A stretch of DNA of 64,000 nucleotides from Diphasiastrum complanatum (Eukaryota > Streptophyta > Lycopodiopsida > Lycopodiales > Lycopodiaceae), in NCBI GenBank assembly GCA_029204225.1, contig CM055114.1, positions 15,187,624 through 15,251,623 of the forward strand, read 5' to 3'. The notes below the pieces were generated by a model that was given only the letters and a program-made list of their open reading frames with translations, was not told the DNA's origin and searched no databases. The translations under genes and the position numbers were made by a program. Positions 34,985 through 47,174 of the stretch are shown piece after piece (positions within the stretch are counted from its first letter, which is position 1; the number at the start of each line of letters is the position of its first letter).

Positions 34985-35863
34985 ACTGACACTTTGACGC
35001 TGGCAAAGACCTTTACATTTTTTGCATTTTTTGCATGATAGTTTACGTTCATTTCTACAGAGTTATAGTTTACGTTTAAATCTGCAGATAGACTGTTTAT
35101 GACCAAAGCCACCGTCTTGCATGAATTTATCGGCAAGTAATTTTTGAGAAGTCCTAATTGGATGGATGCCGACTCACTATGACTCACTGGCCATTATGAT
35201 CCACGACCTAATTAGTTGTCCTACTATTGGACGTGGTCGAATTTTCTTAGTATAAATAAGCTGCTTATATTTCTACATTTAAGTTGTAATGTGATCAAGA
35301 GATCAACAAGTATTGAATAGTTAGCTCTCTCTCTCTCAAGCTTGCGAGCTTGGACACTTCTAAGCATTCTAGCTCACTTCTTTAGAGTTGATTAGAGATT
35401 GCTATTACGCTTACTGCTTATCAATAGTTGCGCTTCATTCAGACTTTTATTTTAGCCGCTAAGAGTTAGTTTAGAGTACACAGTTTTGATCTGGAACTTA
35501 CTGTAGTCATTTACATCTGTTTCGATTTTGTACTAAATCAATACTATCCTCTTATTGCATTCAGGTTTGTCTAAGAATGTATGTGCTTCTATAATTCTTC
35601 GTGATTGATTATTTGTCTGATAATTCAATGCTAATGTTTGGCTATGTGATCACTATAGTACTAATGATTTCAAAGTTAGTTACTATAAGATCGAACGTGA
35701 TTCCAATCGCTATTGTTTTGTTTGAAATTGATAGGCGTAGTCATGCATAGAGAAAGAGAAAGATAATTTATTCCGTTGTGAACGATAAGTTTTAATTCTT
35801 GTCGTTTGAATTCTTTTTATTCGATTCTATTCGACCTATCTTTTCGCACACCTCTTTCCAACA
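34985..35863 (+). repeat. Copia family B 5' LTR of B1, left part deleted
   Basis: It matches the reverse complement of 54267-55120 (for example 'gttcatttctacagag', 'cttgcgagcttggac') and ends in CCAACA next to a primer site. The first ~350 bp of the LTR, including TGT(C/T)(A/G)GATTATTCTCC, are missing. The (CT)n inside it is short (35320-35336), whereas the B2 copy is expanded. Confidence 0.88.
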
Positions 35864-35875
35864 TGGTATCAGAGC
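35864..35875 (+). promoter_or_regulatory. Primer-binding site of copia B1
   Basis: TGGTATCAGAGC immediately after the LTR end, complementary to initiator-Met tRNA. Confidence 0.95.
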
Positions 35876-36041
35876 GTTGATTCTTTTTCAAGGCCTAATA
35901 CTATATCAAGTGCAAGCTCTTATACTTGATATCTTTCGCAATATCAAATTATTCTTCAGTTCGAATCAATTTGTTTTGGTATCAGCGAATTGATTTCCAC
36001 AACACAGTATCTCTCTTGATGTCGTCAGACTAAAGTTCTAG

Positions 36042-36945
36042 ATGGATTTTCAAAGTAAAGCCAGTCTTATTGTAAACAAGCTAAATGGATCCAATTATCA
36101 TTTATGGAAATTTAAGATGAAGACCTTGCTAATCCCCAACAAATTGTGGGATGTTGTCACAGGTACAAAAGTAAAGCCTGAAGATGACACAAAAGACTCA
36201 AAATGAAAATCGAAGGATGGTAAAGCTTTCGCGCTTATTATCCTCAATATATCAGATACTCAGATTGGCCACGTAGCTGAAGCCAAAACTTCGAAAGAAG
36301 TTTGGGACATCCTGAGCTCACTATATGATGTGAGAGACGTAACTACCAAGTTACATCTTTGAAGGAAATTCTTCACACTCAAGATGTCGAACAATGATTC
36401 TCTTCAGAATCATATTAACTAGTTTAAGAATCTCTTACAACAGATGGCCGTTGTCGGATCAATCATAGATGATCAAGATGCAATTATGACATTGCTTTCA
36501 AAGGCTACCCTCTACATATGAAAACTGGGTGATGATCATCACGACACACTCAGATTTAACTTTTAGCAAAGTTATCACTATGTTGCTACAAGAAGATAAT
36601 CGAAGAAGTCAAGACACTTCGTCTACCTCTTCGTCTCATGCTCTATATCTCAACAAGGGCACGAAACGACAGAAGCAAAAAGGCTTCAAGCAGTCTACAT
36701 CGAATCAGAAACAAACTCAAGGTCAAGAACAATCATCGAATCCACATTCGTCGAAAAAGATGTTTTGCAGATATTGCAAATGCAATAACCATGAGATCCA
36801 AGATTGCCGAATTCTCAAATCGAAGAATGCAGCCAAGCAACCTGATCAACAAGCAAATACAGTTACAACATCTCTTGAAGTCAAAATGAACGAAGGTGCT
36901 TTTATGGTCAAAGACAAATATGCAAATTCGGATGATTTGTAGTTT
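36042..36945 (+). pseudogene. gag: Copia B1 Gag
   Basis: ATG 36042 begins M-D-F-Q-S-K-A-S-L-I-V-N and continues with 'LNGSNYHLWKFKMKTLLI', a copia Gag start. In-frame TGA/TAG codons at about 36204, 36360 and 36420 replace Trp, Arg and Gln present in family B or A copies, all explained by transitions. A one-base shift near 36498 leads to the well-kept frame 36529-36942 with '…TFSKVITMLLQEDNRRSQ…' and the zinc knuckle C-R-Y-C-K-C-N-N-H-E-I-Q-D-C (about 36766). Confidence 0.92.
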
Positions 36946-37905
36946 CTGGATTATGGAGCTACTCAACCTATGACCAATCATCGTGAGATTTTTCATTCCT
37001 ATACGCCTTACAACACAAAGAAGTATGTTCATCTTGGTGATGATAGCACTCACACTATCGAAGGTGAAGGTACTATAAGATTAAGGTTCCAGCACGATCA
37101 ATTCAAACTACTGTCAAAAGTCTTGTATGTTCCTAAACTCTCTACAAATCTGTTATCAGTAAGTAGAATTACGGATTTAGGTCATAAGGTGGAGTTCGAG
37201 TCTGAATGCAGAATTATCGATAGGAATAATAAGATCCTTGCACTCGGCAAGAGGCATGGATACTTATATAGATTGGCACATTGTTATTCTGATCCTAGTC
37301 AAGTTTTGAAAACCTCTGTTCTTGTCAATAAAGCATTACTATGGCATCATCGCTTAGGACACTTGAATTATGGATCTATTTTGAACATGTCCAAACAATC
37401 CCTAGCACTTGATCTCGACTATCCTTTTGGTAGAGTCGATCTCCTTGTTTGCCATAGCTGCATTCTACGAAAGCAAACTAGGATTCCTTTCAAATCGAGT
37501 CATAAGCATGCAACAAAAGATCTACTAGATGTTGTTCATTCAGATATATGTGGACCTATGCAAACTCCATCGTTGCTAGATACAAAATATTTCATTACCT
37601 TTATTGACGAATTCTTTAGAAGAACAGTTGTTTACTTCATTAAGCAAAAATCAGAGGCTTTCATCAAGTTCAAACAATTTAAAGTGCATGCAGAAAATCA
37701 AACTGGCAAGCGAATCAAAGCACTGAGGTCCGACAATGGGGGAGAATACATCTCCACCAAATTCAAGGAGTATTGCCTTAACAACGATATTGAACAACAA
37801 TACATTACCTCCTATTCACCTCAGTCAAATGGTCTTGCTGAGAGAAAAAACAGAACCTTAGTTGAATCGGCAAAGTGCATGTTGTCACATGTGTCACTTC
37901 CGAAG
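36946..37905 (+). pseudogene. pol: Copia B1 protease - integrase, cut inside the integrase
   Basis: After a TAG at 36940, the frame gives the protease site as L-D-Y-G-A-T (normally D-S-G-A-T, so the catalytic context is altered). Then come 'LGHLNYGSIL', the integrase His/Cys finger 'CHSC', '…VVHSDICGPM…' (Asp), 'RSDNGGEYIS' (Asp) and 'PQSNGLAERK' (Glu). All three integrase acidic residues are present. At '…SLPK' (37905) the sequence switches directly into 3' LTR sequence, so the integrase C-terminus, RT and RNase H were removed by one deletion of about 2 kb relative to B2. Confidence 0.93.
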
Positions 37906-38295
37906 TACGCGGTTTTGATCCGCAACTTATTCTACTCATTTACATCTGTTTCGTTTTCATACTGAATCAATACTATCCTCTTATTGCGTTCAAGTTCGTC
38001 TTAAAATGTATGCATTTCTGTAATTCTTTGCGATTGATTATTTGTCTGATAATTCAATGCTAATGTTTGGCTACGTAATCACTGTAGTACTAATGATTTC
38101 AAAGTTAGTTACTATAAGATCGAACGTGATTTCAATCGCTATTGTTTTGTTCAAAATTGATAGGCCTACTAGTCATGCATAGAGAAAGAGAAAGATAGTT
38201 TTTTTCGCTGTGCACGATAAGTTTCAATTCTTGCCGTTCGAATTCTTTTTATTCGATTCTATTCAACCTATTTTTTCACACACCTCTTTCCAACA
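37906..38295 (+). repeat. Copia family B 3' LTR of B1, right part
   Basis: It matches 35488-35863 of the 5' LTR ('ggttttgatc', 'tgtctgataattcaatgctaatg') and ends CCAACA at 38295. Together with the 5' LTR it outlines element B1 at 34985-38295. Confidence 0.92.
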
Positions 38296-38378
38296 GAAAA
38301 TGACGTGCATTTAGAAATTTCTAGAGAGAGAACATGTGACTTTAGAAATTCCTAGAAAGAGAAGTTTCTAGAAAGACA
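38296..38378 (-). repeat. Inverted copy of part of the 285-bp tandem unit
   Basis: The reverse complement matches 32340-32425 over about 85 bp with few mismatches ('tctttctagaaacttctc', 'gcatttagaaattt' on this strand). It begins directly at the B1 LTR end. Confidence 0.85.
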
Positions 38379-41300
38379 TGGTCATTCGAGCGGTCCACAC
38401 AAGGGTGTTGAGAAAATCTTTCACTAGATTATTTGCTTCTACTAACCAATCTTCCACCCTCTTTCTATTTGGGCCAATACTAAGAAAATGGGTCCCTCTT
38501 TCTATTTGAGCCGATTATTCTTCACTCTAGGTAGAATTCAAAGTATTTACTCTCACTATCCTATGACAAAAAACAAAAGTGCACTTTGTGCCCTTAGGTG
38601 AGTGACTAATGAAACTGACATTGATAAAACCAAATCAGCCATGTGTGCTAAATTCATGCAATTGATGGTTTTATTGTGGCTCGTTGGCATTGAAAAAATG
38701 GTTGTGGATGGGTCATCCTGACATGTGCTTTATTAGACAATTCATGACAACTTTATAAAGGACACATTAGGATCAGATCAAATTCCCAAATTGTATATTG
38801 AATGCTTATCAATGAGAATGGGATAACTCCTAGAATTCTACAATTTGCGTAGGCCTCCGATAGGCCCTTTCCATGTGCCCTTGCACCACCTGATTGTTGA
38901 ATGGGCGACCTAGGCCAACTCCTTGACAAGCATGAAGTTGGGCAAGGTTGATACACACAAGATCAACACAGATTCACATGTCGAAAGTTGGAGCAGCCTC
39001 AATTGACTGAGCTAACCAACGACATCTAGAAGTGGCTGGTATGTATGGTTCACCGATACAACTAGTCATTACCCCAAATTACTTGGGCTGCAGACCTAGT
39101 GATATAGGGAAGCCGATATCTTCACATAGCGGCTTCCCCATAGGTCGTCGTGCACGGGTTCAAGTGTACGTGTGATCATGGTCCTGAATATTGTTGTAAA
39201 CTGATGTAGTTGTCGAATCACTTCAATCAAGATGCATCCCTAGCAACGTCTATTGGGGGGTGACAGTGCTCGACAAAAATAGGTAGAGGTTTCGAGCTCT
39301 TGAAATTTGCAGTTCAACAATTAGTTTTTCAGATTTTCACTTCTAAAATATCCACTGGTCTGGTCTTGGTTATAAGTTTCACATTTGTGGGTTTTATTCC
39401 AACCTTTTATCGGTAAAAATAAAATTTGTAAGCTTTTCATAAGATTCACCGAAATATTTTTTGCGAGCACCGGTATGGGTATCTAACGGCAGATTCTATG
39501 GTACTTCCGCAAATGCCATCAGTTGACAGGCGGAAATATATATTTTTGACTGGCAAGTGCCTGTCAGAATGACACGCCCACGTAGTACATGCCTTTCAAG
39601 AAAGACGTTTTGTCTTATTATTTTTAAGTCCCATAACTTTTCCGAAATTAATTATTCCGTACATAAAACCAGTAGTAGGTATTTATTTTTATATCGAATT
39701 ATTATTCTTTTTTAATTGCAAAGAGGAAAAATGTAATTATTGTGAAGGGTGGTGGCAGCATCCCAGCCGTCCTTCTCCCTTTCAGAATGCAGATTTCGTG
39801 GGCCTTGGAAGGGCGGATCTCGACACGTGGCAGGAAGACAGTGGGCAGAGGAGGGCGGTGCCCTTCAAGGTTGGGAAGCATGCAGCCTGGGGCAAGACAG
39901 AGACAGGCATGTGGCAACACGTGCTGGTGGGTTGCCAAATACGGATGCAACATGCAGGAACGTGGATGTAATTACATCAAATTCACATGCATGCCGATGG
40001 GATGCAGAAGAGCAGCAGGAGGTGGACCACGGGTGCCCTGCCGTGGGTCGGTGCTCAGTGGACACATGTCCCTCATGTGGGCACATGTGCCCCATTGGAC
40101 ACTATGGTTCATGGAGTGCTCGAGGGACCTTTTTTTATCCCTAAAAACCTGCAAATTTTTAACGCTTCTCGATTTTTTGAGGACTATTACTCATATAAGG
40201 GTTTATATAACTATCAAAAAAATCATCACGCTTTTTTGGCTCTCAATTTTTAAGAAAAGAATGCCAGTTCCATTCCTATACATTGCCAATTTTCCGCGTA
40301 TTGGTGTTCTTGGTTGGGGAGAAAGGAGTGCTCATAATTTTTTCTTTTTCTTTCGTAGAATTTTTTCTTAGAGCCAACATTATAACAAAGTATGATATTT
40401 TTAGATAAAGCGATAAAAAATACTGGAATATACACCTAAAAATTTGAGATTTCTAACTAAAATAAACATGTTTTCTGCCGATAAAAATGCCTACAAAATT
40501 TTTGACTAACAGGTGAAATGTCAATTTCAATGATCGACGTATCAATTTTATATTCAACACTAATGGAAAGTCTAGACTAGCGGTTCTTAGATTTTATTCA
40601 AATATGTTGGATCCACTTTTTTTCTTTTTCTCGGACCATTGTGTGGGCAAGCTTTGAACTTGAGTGGTAAATCACCACCCACACCACACAAGGCGACACA
40701 AGGCGGATGGATCCACATTTTTGCAAAATTTGATAATCAAAGGCTATCATAAACACCTAGATCTCTCTTACTCTCCAACCATCAATAGTTGAAGTATTTG
40801 ATCATATTTAGTCAGTGGCTAGTTGGTGTCTACGTATCTACAAGATTTTTGTTGGGTATCTATAGTTTAAGTAACTCATGATATTTAGTTGGGTGTCTAG
40901 CAATATTTACAAGACGTTTGTAGAGCTTCATACCCAATGGTTCATTATAATGTCAATATGAAAATTTTGATATCCATGCACCGCGAATATCAATATGTTA
41001 CTTGCCCTTTCGATACTATTTTCACCGCATACCCCCCATAGTTCGCTAGTAAGCGAGACATCACTTGTGGGAGAGCGTCGCTTCTCTCATGCACTGCTTC
41101 TTCGAATGTTTGTGGTTCGCCACTGAATCCACAAAATTCTTTTGATGTAGGAGTAGTTGGGACATGATGCTTGAGGAGAACTTTTGAAACAAGTCTGAAT
41201 CTATCATAGAAAACGAGGCGAGAAGATCAACAAGACAAATGAGATCTCTAGATCATCACCAAGTTAACTATGTCCTTATATGCAACATTCTTCAATGCCA

Positions 41301-41589
41301 ATAACCATCATCCTATGAGTAGGCGAAACAACATGAATGTATTATGGAAGGCCTTTGCCCGGATCCTTCCATTGCATAATGGATATCTAGAATTTTTTTA
41401 GAAGTACATTACGAAGCATAATAGGCAGGTTTGAATTTGACTGACCAACACAAATGTGCCACGTGGCAGTCATATGGAATTCGTACGGACAGGCAGAAAA
41501 AAAAGTGCAGAATCTGCCTTTGAAAATAACACACATATTTTCTGCTTTTTAATTGAGTCTAAAAATGGGCATAATATGCATGAGATATC
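38379..41589. other. Long stretch without recognisable gene
   Basis: It contains a small hairpin (39107-39138, GGGAAGCCG with loop and CGGCTTCCC) and the G+C-rich island listed separately. Open frames at 39742-40371 in several frames lie in the G+C-rich island and have no family features. Confidence 0.5.
39740..40130. other. G+C-rich island with G-box cores
   Basis: Base composition changes abruptly from A+T-rich to G+C-rich for about 390 bp. CACGTGGC at 39824-39831 and CACGTG at 39918-39923 are G-box/ABRE-like, and CATGCATGC lies near 39987. It could be a captured host promoter or exon fragment, or an unrelated repeat. No protein is recognised. Confidence 0.4.
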
Positions 41590-42252
41590 CATCACATATG
41601 CAAAGGGGCTATGAGAGAGGAATGGGATTCCATTGAGAGACATGGTACATGGGAGTTGGTTGATCTTCCTCCAAATAAGAAACCCATTGACAACATATGG
41701 GTATACATAACTAAAGTTTATGCAGATAGATCTATTGCGAAGCATAAGGTACAACTAGTAGTCAAAGGCTACGCACAAAAAGAAGGGTATTGATTATGAA
41801 AAAACGTTTGCTCCTATAGTGAAATGAACTACTCTACATTTGGTAGTTGCTTTAGCTTCCCACTGTGGGTGGAAGATCCACCAAATGGATGTGAACTCTG
41901 CTTTCTTGAATGGTCATCTGGAGGAGAAAATATACATGCTCCAACCACAAGGCTATAAGATCAAGGGCCAAGAAGACAAGGTGTGCAAGCTACAAAAGGC
42001 AATTTATGGTTTAAAGAAAGCTCCATGAATCCATGGTATGACTCATCAATGATTATTTTATTTCCAATGATTTGTAAGAACAAATTTTGATCCTAACTTG
42101 TATGTGCTTACTAGTGGGGATAATGTTACTTTGGCTGTGCTTTATGTTCATGATATCATTATCACAAAAAATAATGAAGACTTTGTGAGATCCATTAAAG
42201 CTGACTTGTGTAAGCAATTTAAAATGACAGATTTAGATCTTATGCACTACAA
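41590..42252 (+). pseudogene. pol: Copia (family C) reverse transcriptase fragment
   Basis: Frames join to '…WDSIERHGTWELVDLPPNKKPI', '…HKVQLVVKGYAQKEGY', then after a shift '…HCGWKIHQMDVNSAFLNGHLEEKIYMLQP…' (first catalytic Asp kept) and '…KLQKAIYGLKKAP'. The active-site box reads Y-V-H-D (about 42147) instead of Y-V-D-D, so a catalytic Asp is lost. It stops at '…MTDLDLMHY' (42252), with RNase H of a similar element at 46436-46980. Confidence 0.92.
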
Positions 42253-43689
42253 GCTATGGATCAACCGATGCTCAATACCCAACAAGTATTAGGCCTAAGC
42301 CTGTTCTCTCTGTTTTCTATCCTTAGATCTTTGCGGCTCTTTTCCTTAGTTTTCTTCCAGAAAGACAATCATAGATGCTACTGGGCTTTCTTGTCAATAA
42401 CACCAAAAGTTAAAAGGATTTAAAGAGAATTTTGCAAACTTTTCATAGAAGCTTGAAATTTCCATTCAGTAGCATTCTTTTGCTATGAACAATTTCTAGT
42501 CTCTATAAAAGTGTTACTGCAATTTTTTATAATAATTTCACAACACATCAATAATACTACCATTATAGACGTTTCTAGTTGTAAAATACACAAATCCTTT
42601 TAACTAAAAACCAAGAAACTGAAGCTTGCTAACAAACCAACAAGATTCAACAAGACATGACCAATTATCAAGAACATTAAAAATTGAAAATAGCTCCTTG
42701 AAAGCACAAGCAATCACTATTTTTGAAATGCATAAAGTTCAGTCTTAAAGGTCATAACTTTCACAAAGGCAATTGATATGTCCCTTAATTGTTGAAACAA
42801 ATTGCCTTGCATTCAAAAGAAGGATGTACACTGAATTTGACACAATCTATATCAAATTGCTTTGCAAAAACCTTGCTTAAAAAAATGAATTCAATCCACT
42901 TCCAAATTTTACTTATCAAGCGCCTAATTTTCAACATTGTTGCAAAATGGGGTAGTGCACATACCTTACAACAAAAATCCTCTTGAAAATACCATAAAAC
43001 TGGGAAAAAAAAAAGTAAATCAAACCACCAAGCCTTTGCTTCCACTTTTGCTCTATGGCCCAAAAATCAGAAGCCCATTTCGCAAGATCCACACACTAAT
43101 TCTTGGATTCTTCTCATGTGCTTTCCTCAACAATTTGTCCTAGCTTTGGCTCTGATATTACTTTCAAGGCCTCTACCATGGATCAAAGACTAGAATGTAG
43201 AACCCTAGAACCAAAGGAAATCAGATGGTGGACAAACCGAACCAACCAAATCTAGATCAAATGGATCTAGCCCCCAATCCCATAGAACCAAAGGAAATCA
43301 GATGATGGAAAAACCAAACCAACCAAATCTAGATCGAATGGATCTAGCCCCCAAGCTATGGACAACTATGGATCAACCAATGCTCAATAGGAGAGAGATG
43401 TCACTCCAACAACATATAGCTACCATCACCAAATCCAACCCTCCTACATGGGAGGCCTATGGGTATACTTATACCCTCCAAGGCTCCTCCATGACACTTG
43501 ACTAGACACATTAGTAGCCTACCTGGGGCCACCTCATCCACTTCTCCTATGAGTCACTGTTAGTTCCATACCAATCCACCATCTAGAGTTTTAGACCTCC
43601 AACCTTTAATTATGAATTTAATACCATGAGGGCCCCAACCCCTCATAATTATAATTAATTTATTTGTTGATGCATAGAGTTAACTCAAC
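42253..43689. other. Intergenic/insert between copia RT and gypsy RNase H
   Basis: No coding signal. The 23-mer 'ctatggatcaacc(g/a)atgctcaata' occurs at 42255 and again at 43367, so the segment may be bounded by a direct repeat. Confidence 0.5.
43207..43353 (+). repeat. 77-bp tandem duplication
   Basis: Units at 43207 and 43284 start 'agaaccaaaggaaatcagat' and end '…tggatctagcccccaa', with a few mismatches. Confidence 0.92.
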
Positions 43690-44773
43690 CAAGAGAGTAT
43701 AAAAAAGACTTTCCGATCATGTTTGCTAGTTGTCAGTTGGATGACGTTGAAATCAATCGTTCCACCACTGAGATGGCAGCCTTGGCAATGATTTTTTCTA
43801 TTATGAAGTTTAGTTATTATTTGATAGCTACATGTTTTTCCTTCTATACAGATCGTCAACCATTATTGTACTTAGTGAATAGGACTTATAACATAGGTTG
43901 AATCACAAGATGATTACTCGTTGTCAGAATTTGATTTCTGAGTGGTAGTATGCAAAAGGTAAACAATATATATAGCGGATAATGTATCTAGGATTAAATC
44001 AACACTTAATGACACTAAAGTAGATGATGATCTTCCAAATGCAGCAATGTTCTATGTGAAAGCAGTACCTGATGCTGTTATTGTTAAATATCTTGTGCAT
44101 GGACAAACAAGTGAATCATTTACCAAAGTTCAACAACACAAGTCGATTTTAAAGGTACATGTGTATCAATTGATAGCAAGAGGGAAATTGTATTGCAAGG
44201 AAGTTGATGATATTCTACGAAGATGTATTTTGTCACATGAAGCACCAAATATTGTCATGATATCTCATGATGCTATGGGTGGAGCTTCTTTTGCAGTTGA
44301 TATCACAATTTGTAATTTTGCAATCAAGATGTTGGTGGCCAACCATTCATAGAGATATGGAGAAATACATTCAAACTTGTGATTTTTGTCAACGAGCACA
44401 TCATCCTACTAAGGCAAATTATGAGTGGTTACATCTAGGTTTAGTATAAGCACCTTTTGAAAAATGGGGTTTGAATAATGTTGGACCAATGCATCGAGCT
44501 GCAAGGGACACCTAGGCACGATATATTGTCATGGCTATTGATTGTATGACTAAGTGGGTTGAAGCAAGAGTGGTGCGGGTAGTAGATGCAAGATCGATTC
44601 CAAAGTTCTTATATGAAAATCTTATAGTCTGATCTGAATGATCAGTGAAAATTCTGAGTGACTGCATCACTCATTTTCTTATGAAACCATCAAGGTCATG
44701 TTGGAGGAGTTCTTTATCATCCATTAGTTTAGTACACCTTAATACCCAAAGGCAAATGGAGAAATTGATCTTC
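43690..44773 (+). pseudogene. pol: Ty3/gypsy RNase H - integrase, 5' part
   Basis: RNase H: 'FASCQLDDVEINRSTTEMAALAMIF' region with 'FYTDRQPLLYLVNR' (43719-43901). The integrase zinc-binding domain is split over two frames: 'HEAPNIVMISHDAMGG' and 'HRDMEKYIQTCDFCQR' (44235-44400). The core is '…YIVMAIDCMTKWVEA…' (44521-44570, Asp) and '…QANGEIDL' (about 44750, Glu-containing region). Multiple stops and shifts. At 44773 the frame is split by a family R insertion and resumes at 45499. Confidence 0.88.
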
Positions 44774-45493
44774 TTGTGAAAAAATTGTCAAATTTGACAA
44801 ATTATAGCTTGATTAAACCTTGTAAAACTGTACATAGGCGGGTCCCACACGTGTGAAGGTTGCTCACACATGTGAAGAATAGGCCTAGGTAGGTTAGATC
44901 CAAATATTAGGAGTTAGTTAGGTTGTTTGTTCAAGTTTCCTCAAATTTAGGAGCAACTCTTCAAATCATGGAGGTAGATGCCTAACCACCAAATTGGCAT
45001 AACTCTTGGCTTAGGTAAGATTGACATATTAGGGCAAAAATATCAATTAGGCTCCTTGAAACATGCTAGAATTTCACCCAACATCCAAGGAGAAGAGCCC
45101 TATTTTACTATCAATCTATCATCCAAGGAGAAGAGCCCTATTTTAATGTCAATCTATCATTCCATATATGCAAGATAGAGATTTGAGAGCAAATTGGCAA
45201 TCTTGAGTTTTTCCTACATTTGTCTTGTGATTTTATGATTCCATAGTGATCTAAACATGATAACGTTCATTCTCTATTAGTAGGTTTACTAGGGGCCATA
45301 GTGACACACTACGTGGAGTCGTATTTACATGTTTGATCATTGTTTTTTATGGTTCTTGATTGTGTGGTCCAAAATTGCTTATCTAGATCAAGAAATTGAT
45401 GACTAGTTTTGTAATAGATTGGTGTATCAATCAATCAATCACTCATGGAGTCTTTTGTAGGCTCATTAATGGTCCTTAGTACTATACTTTAAT
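44774..45493 (+). repeat. Family R repeat, copy 4, inserted in gypsy integrase
   Basis: It starts 'ttgtgaaaaaattg' and ends near 'agtactatactttaat', and contains 'cacacgtgtgaagg' and 'cacacatgtgaag'. Candidate target duplications are tcttc (44769-44773) and acttc (45494-45498), four of five matching. An internal 35-bp duplication (…aaggagaagagccctattt…, twice) lies at 45086-45150. Confidence 0.8.
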
Positions 45494-45498
45494 ACTTC

Positions 45499-46045
45499 CA
45501 ATAAGATTCTATGCAATATTCTTACTAAAACAATTGAGACCAGTAGATTGGATTGGGAACATAAGTTAGATGTTGCACTATGGGTGTTTCGAATTGCTTA
45601 TAAAGTTAGGACCAATCAAATACCTTTCCAATTGATTTATGGGTAGGATGTTGTTATATCAATTGAATTCCTTGTACCTTCTTTACATATTGTAGCAACA
45701 GAACTTCTGGATAAGCACAGTCATTACATTTGCTTCATGAAGCTTTTCATAAGTTATGTGAAACAAGAAAGATGGCAGTTCATGCATTAGTAGTGGAGAA
45801 GTCCCGATAGAAAGCTTGGCATGAGAGTAGATGATTGCATAAGAAAGATCTAAAAGTGAGTGACTTGATGCTGATGTATAAAACTTAGATGATCAAAGGA
45901 AAACTGAAGTTCACAAGAGAAGCACCGTATCTCGTCAAAGACATTTTGTCTTATAGAATGGTAAGGATGAAACACAATTTGATATTCCCATCAACAATAT
46001 TCGATTATAAAAGTATTGGCAGCCAAAGTTTTCTACTTAGCCTCT
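45499..46045 (+). pseudogene. Ty3/gypsy integrase, C-terminal part
   Basis: It continues the frame cut at 44773: '…NKILCNILTKTIETSRLDWEHKLDVALW…' (45500-45590), then '…FQLIYG…' and a C-terminal domain '…REAPYLVKDILSYRMV…' (45889-46000). Stops at several points. Ends at a (TA)n tract. Confidence 0.85.
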
Positions 46046-46052
46046 ACTTGGC

Positions 46053-46053
<1 letters not shown>

Positions 46054-46142
<89 letters not shown>
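46054..46142. repeat. (TA)n microsatellite
   Basis: About 44 AT units with one interruption (46098-46100). A site of probable breakage between gypsy and copia fragments. Confidence 0.97.
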
Positions 46143-46145
<3 letters not shown>

Positions 46146-46359
46146 ATTTTGTTATTTTTCAGTAATTGCTTTCTACTTTATTTGAAAAAGACATTAAAAA
46201 AAAAATTGCTGAAAAAAAATGAAAAAAAATCAGAAAAAATTATGAGAAAAAGATTAAAAGATAAATGATGGAAAAAGTTGAAGAGTAAAAAATCACTAGA
46301 AGTGTTAATCTTTGATACAAACAATCAAACCAACCCTTGAAGAAGTTATAGTCACTTCC

Positions 46360-46980
46360 GAATAGCATGTTTTATGTAGTCTAAGTTCTATGAGAGTAAG
46401 TTTGATTATGGTCAAGTAGGCTTGAATATGCTCTCTTGTACATCTCGGGATCTAGAGATTACGATATTCTTTATGAGGGATCATCACCTAACTTGTTTGG
46501 ATTTTCTGATTCAAACTTTGTTGGAGATCACATGGATAGGAAATCCATTAGTGCACATGCTATTTTCATAGGTGATGGAGCTATCATTTGTCAAAGAAAC
46601 AAGCTACAATCTCATTGTCATCTAGTGAGGCCGAGTACAAAGCACTTACATCATGCACAAAGGAGATGTTATGGATCAAGAGGATGCTGAAAGATCTTCA
46701 CTTGCTAGATTTTTTAGAGAGTCCAATCATCTTTTGTGACAACCTATCAGCCCAAATATTGGCAAGCAATCCTATCTTTCATGCAAGGGGCAAGCATATT
46801 GAGGTGGCATATCATTTTGTGAAGGAACAAGTCATGGCAAAGGAGGTGGAGTTTCAACATGTGGAATGTGTGGCTGATATCTTCACCAAAGCACTTGGAA
46901 AGGACTTGTTTACAAAGCATAGAACATCACTTGGTGTACTTTCAAAGTCTATGCTAAAAGTAATTGAAGAGGGAGTGTGA
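46360..46980 (+). pseudogene. pol: Copia (family C) RNase H, C-terminal pol
   Basis: '…YISGSRDYDILYEG…', 'GFSDSNFVGDHMDRKS', then after a one-base shift '…QATISLSSSEAEYKAL…' (Glu), 'FCDNLSAQILASNP' (Asp), 'HARGKHIEVAYHF' and 'VADIFTKALGKD', ending at a natural stop 46978. This is the standard end of a copia polyprotein and fits the RT at 41590-42252, about 4 kb upstream. A polypurine-like 'gaagagggagtg' precedes 'tgagaaattg', the likely LTR start. Confidence 0.93.
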
Positions 46981-47170
46981 GAAATTGTCAACTAGTTAAC
47001 ATCGATCAATGTTTTGTTCCAAATGGAAATTTTGGCCAATATGCATTTTAGACTTAGAGATAAACTTTCTAAAGTTGTTTAGGCCTAAAGTTTATTTGAG
47101 TTATCACTTTTGGAAAGTGTGAGAAAAGTAGGTAGTTTGGAAGAATTCAAATTTGAATATTTGGTGCATT
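46981..47170 (+). repeat. Probable LTR start of copia family C
   Basis: It follows the polypurine-like tract at the end of the RNase H frame. Truncated where minus-strand gypsy sequence begins. No partner LTR in the window. Confidence 0.5.
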
Positions 47171-47174
47171 TAAC

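Noticed and set aside
39742-40371. 209-codon ORF in the G+C-rich island
   Set aside because: All frames are open there because of base composition; it ends in low-complexity Phe runs and has no motif.
40670-40710. tRNA-like 'tttgaacttgagtggtaaatcacc'
   Set aside because: No cloverleaf arms or A/B boxes could be formed.
46053-46268. Tyr/Ile repeat ORF
   Set aside because: Translation of the (TA)n tract.
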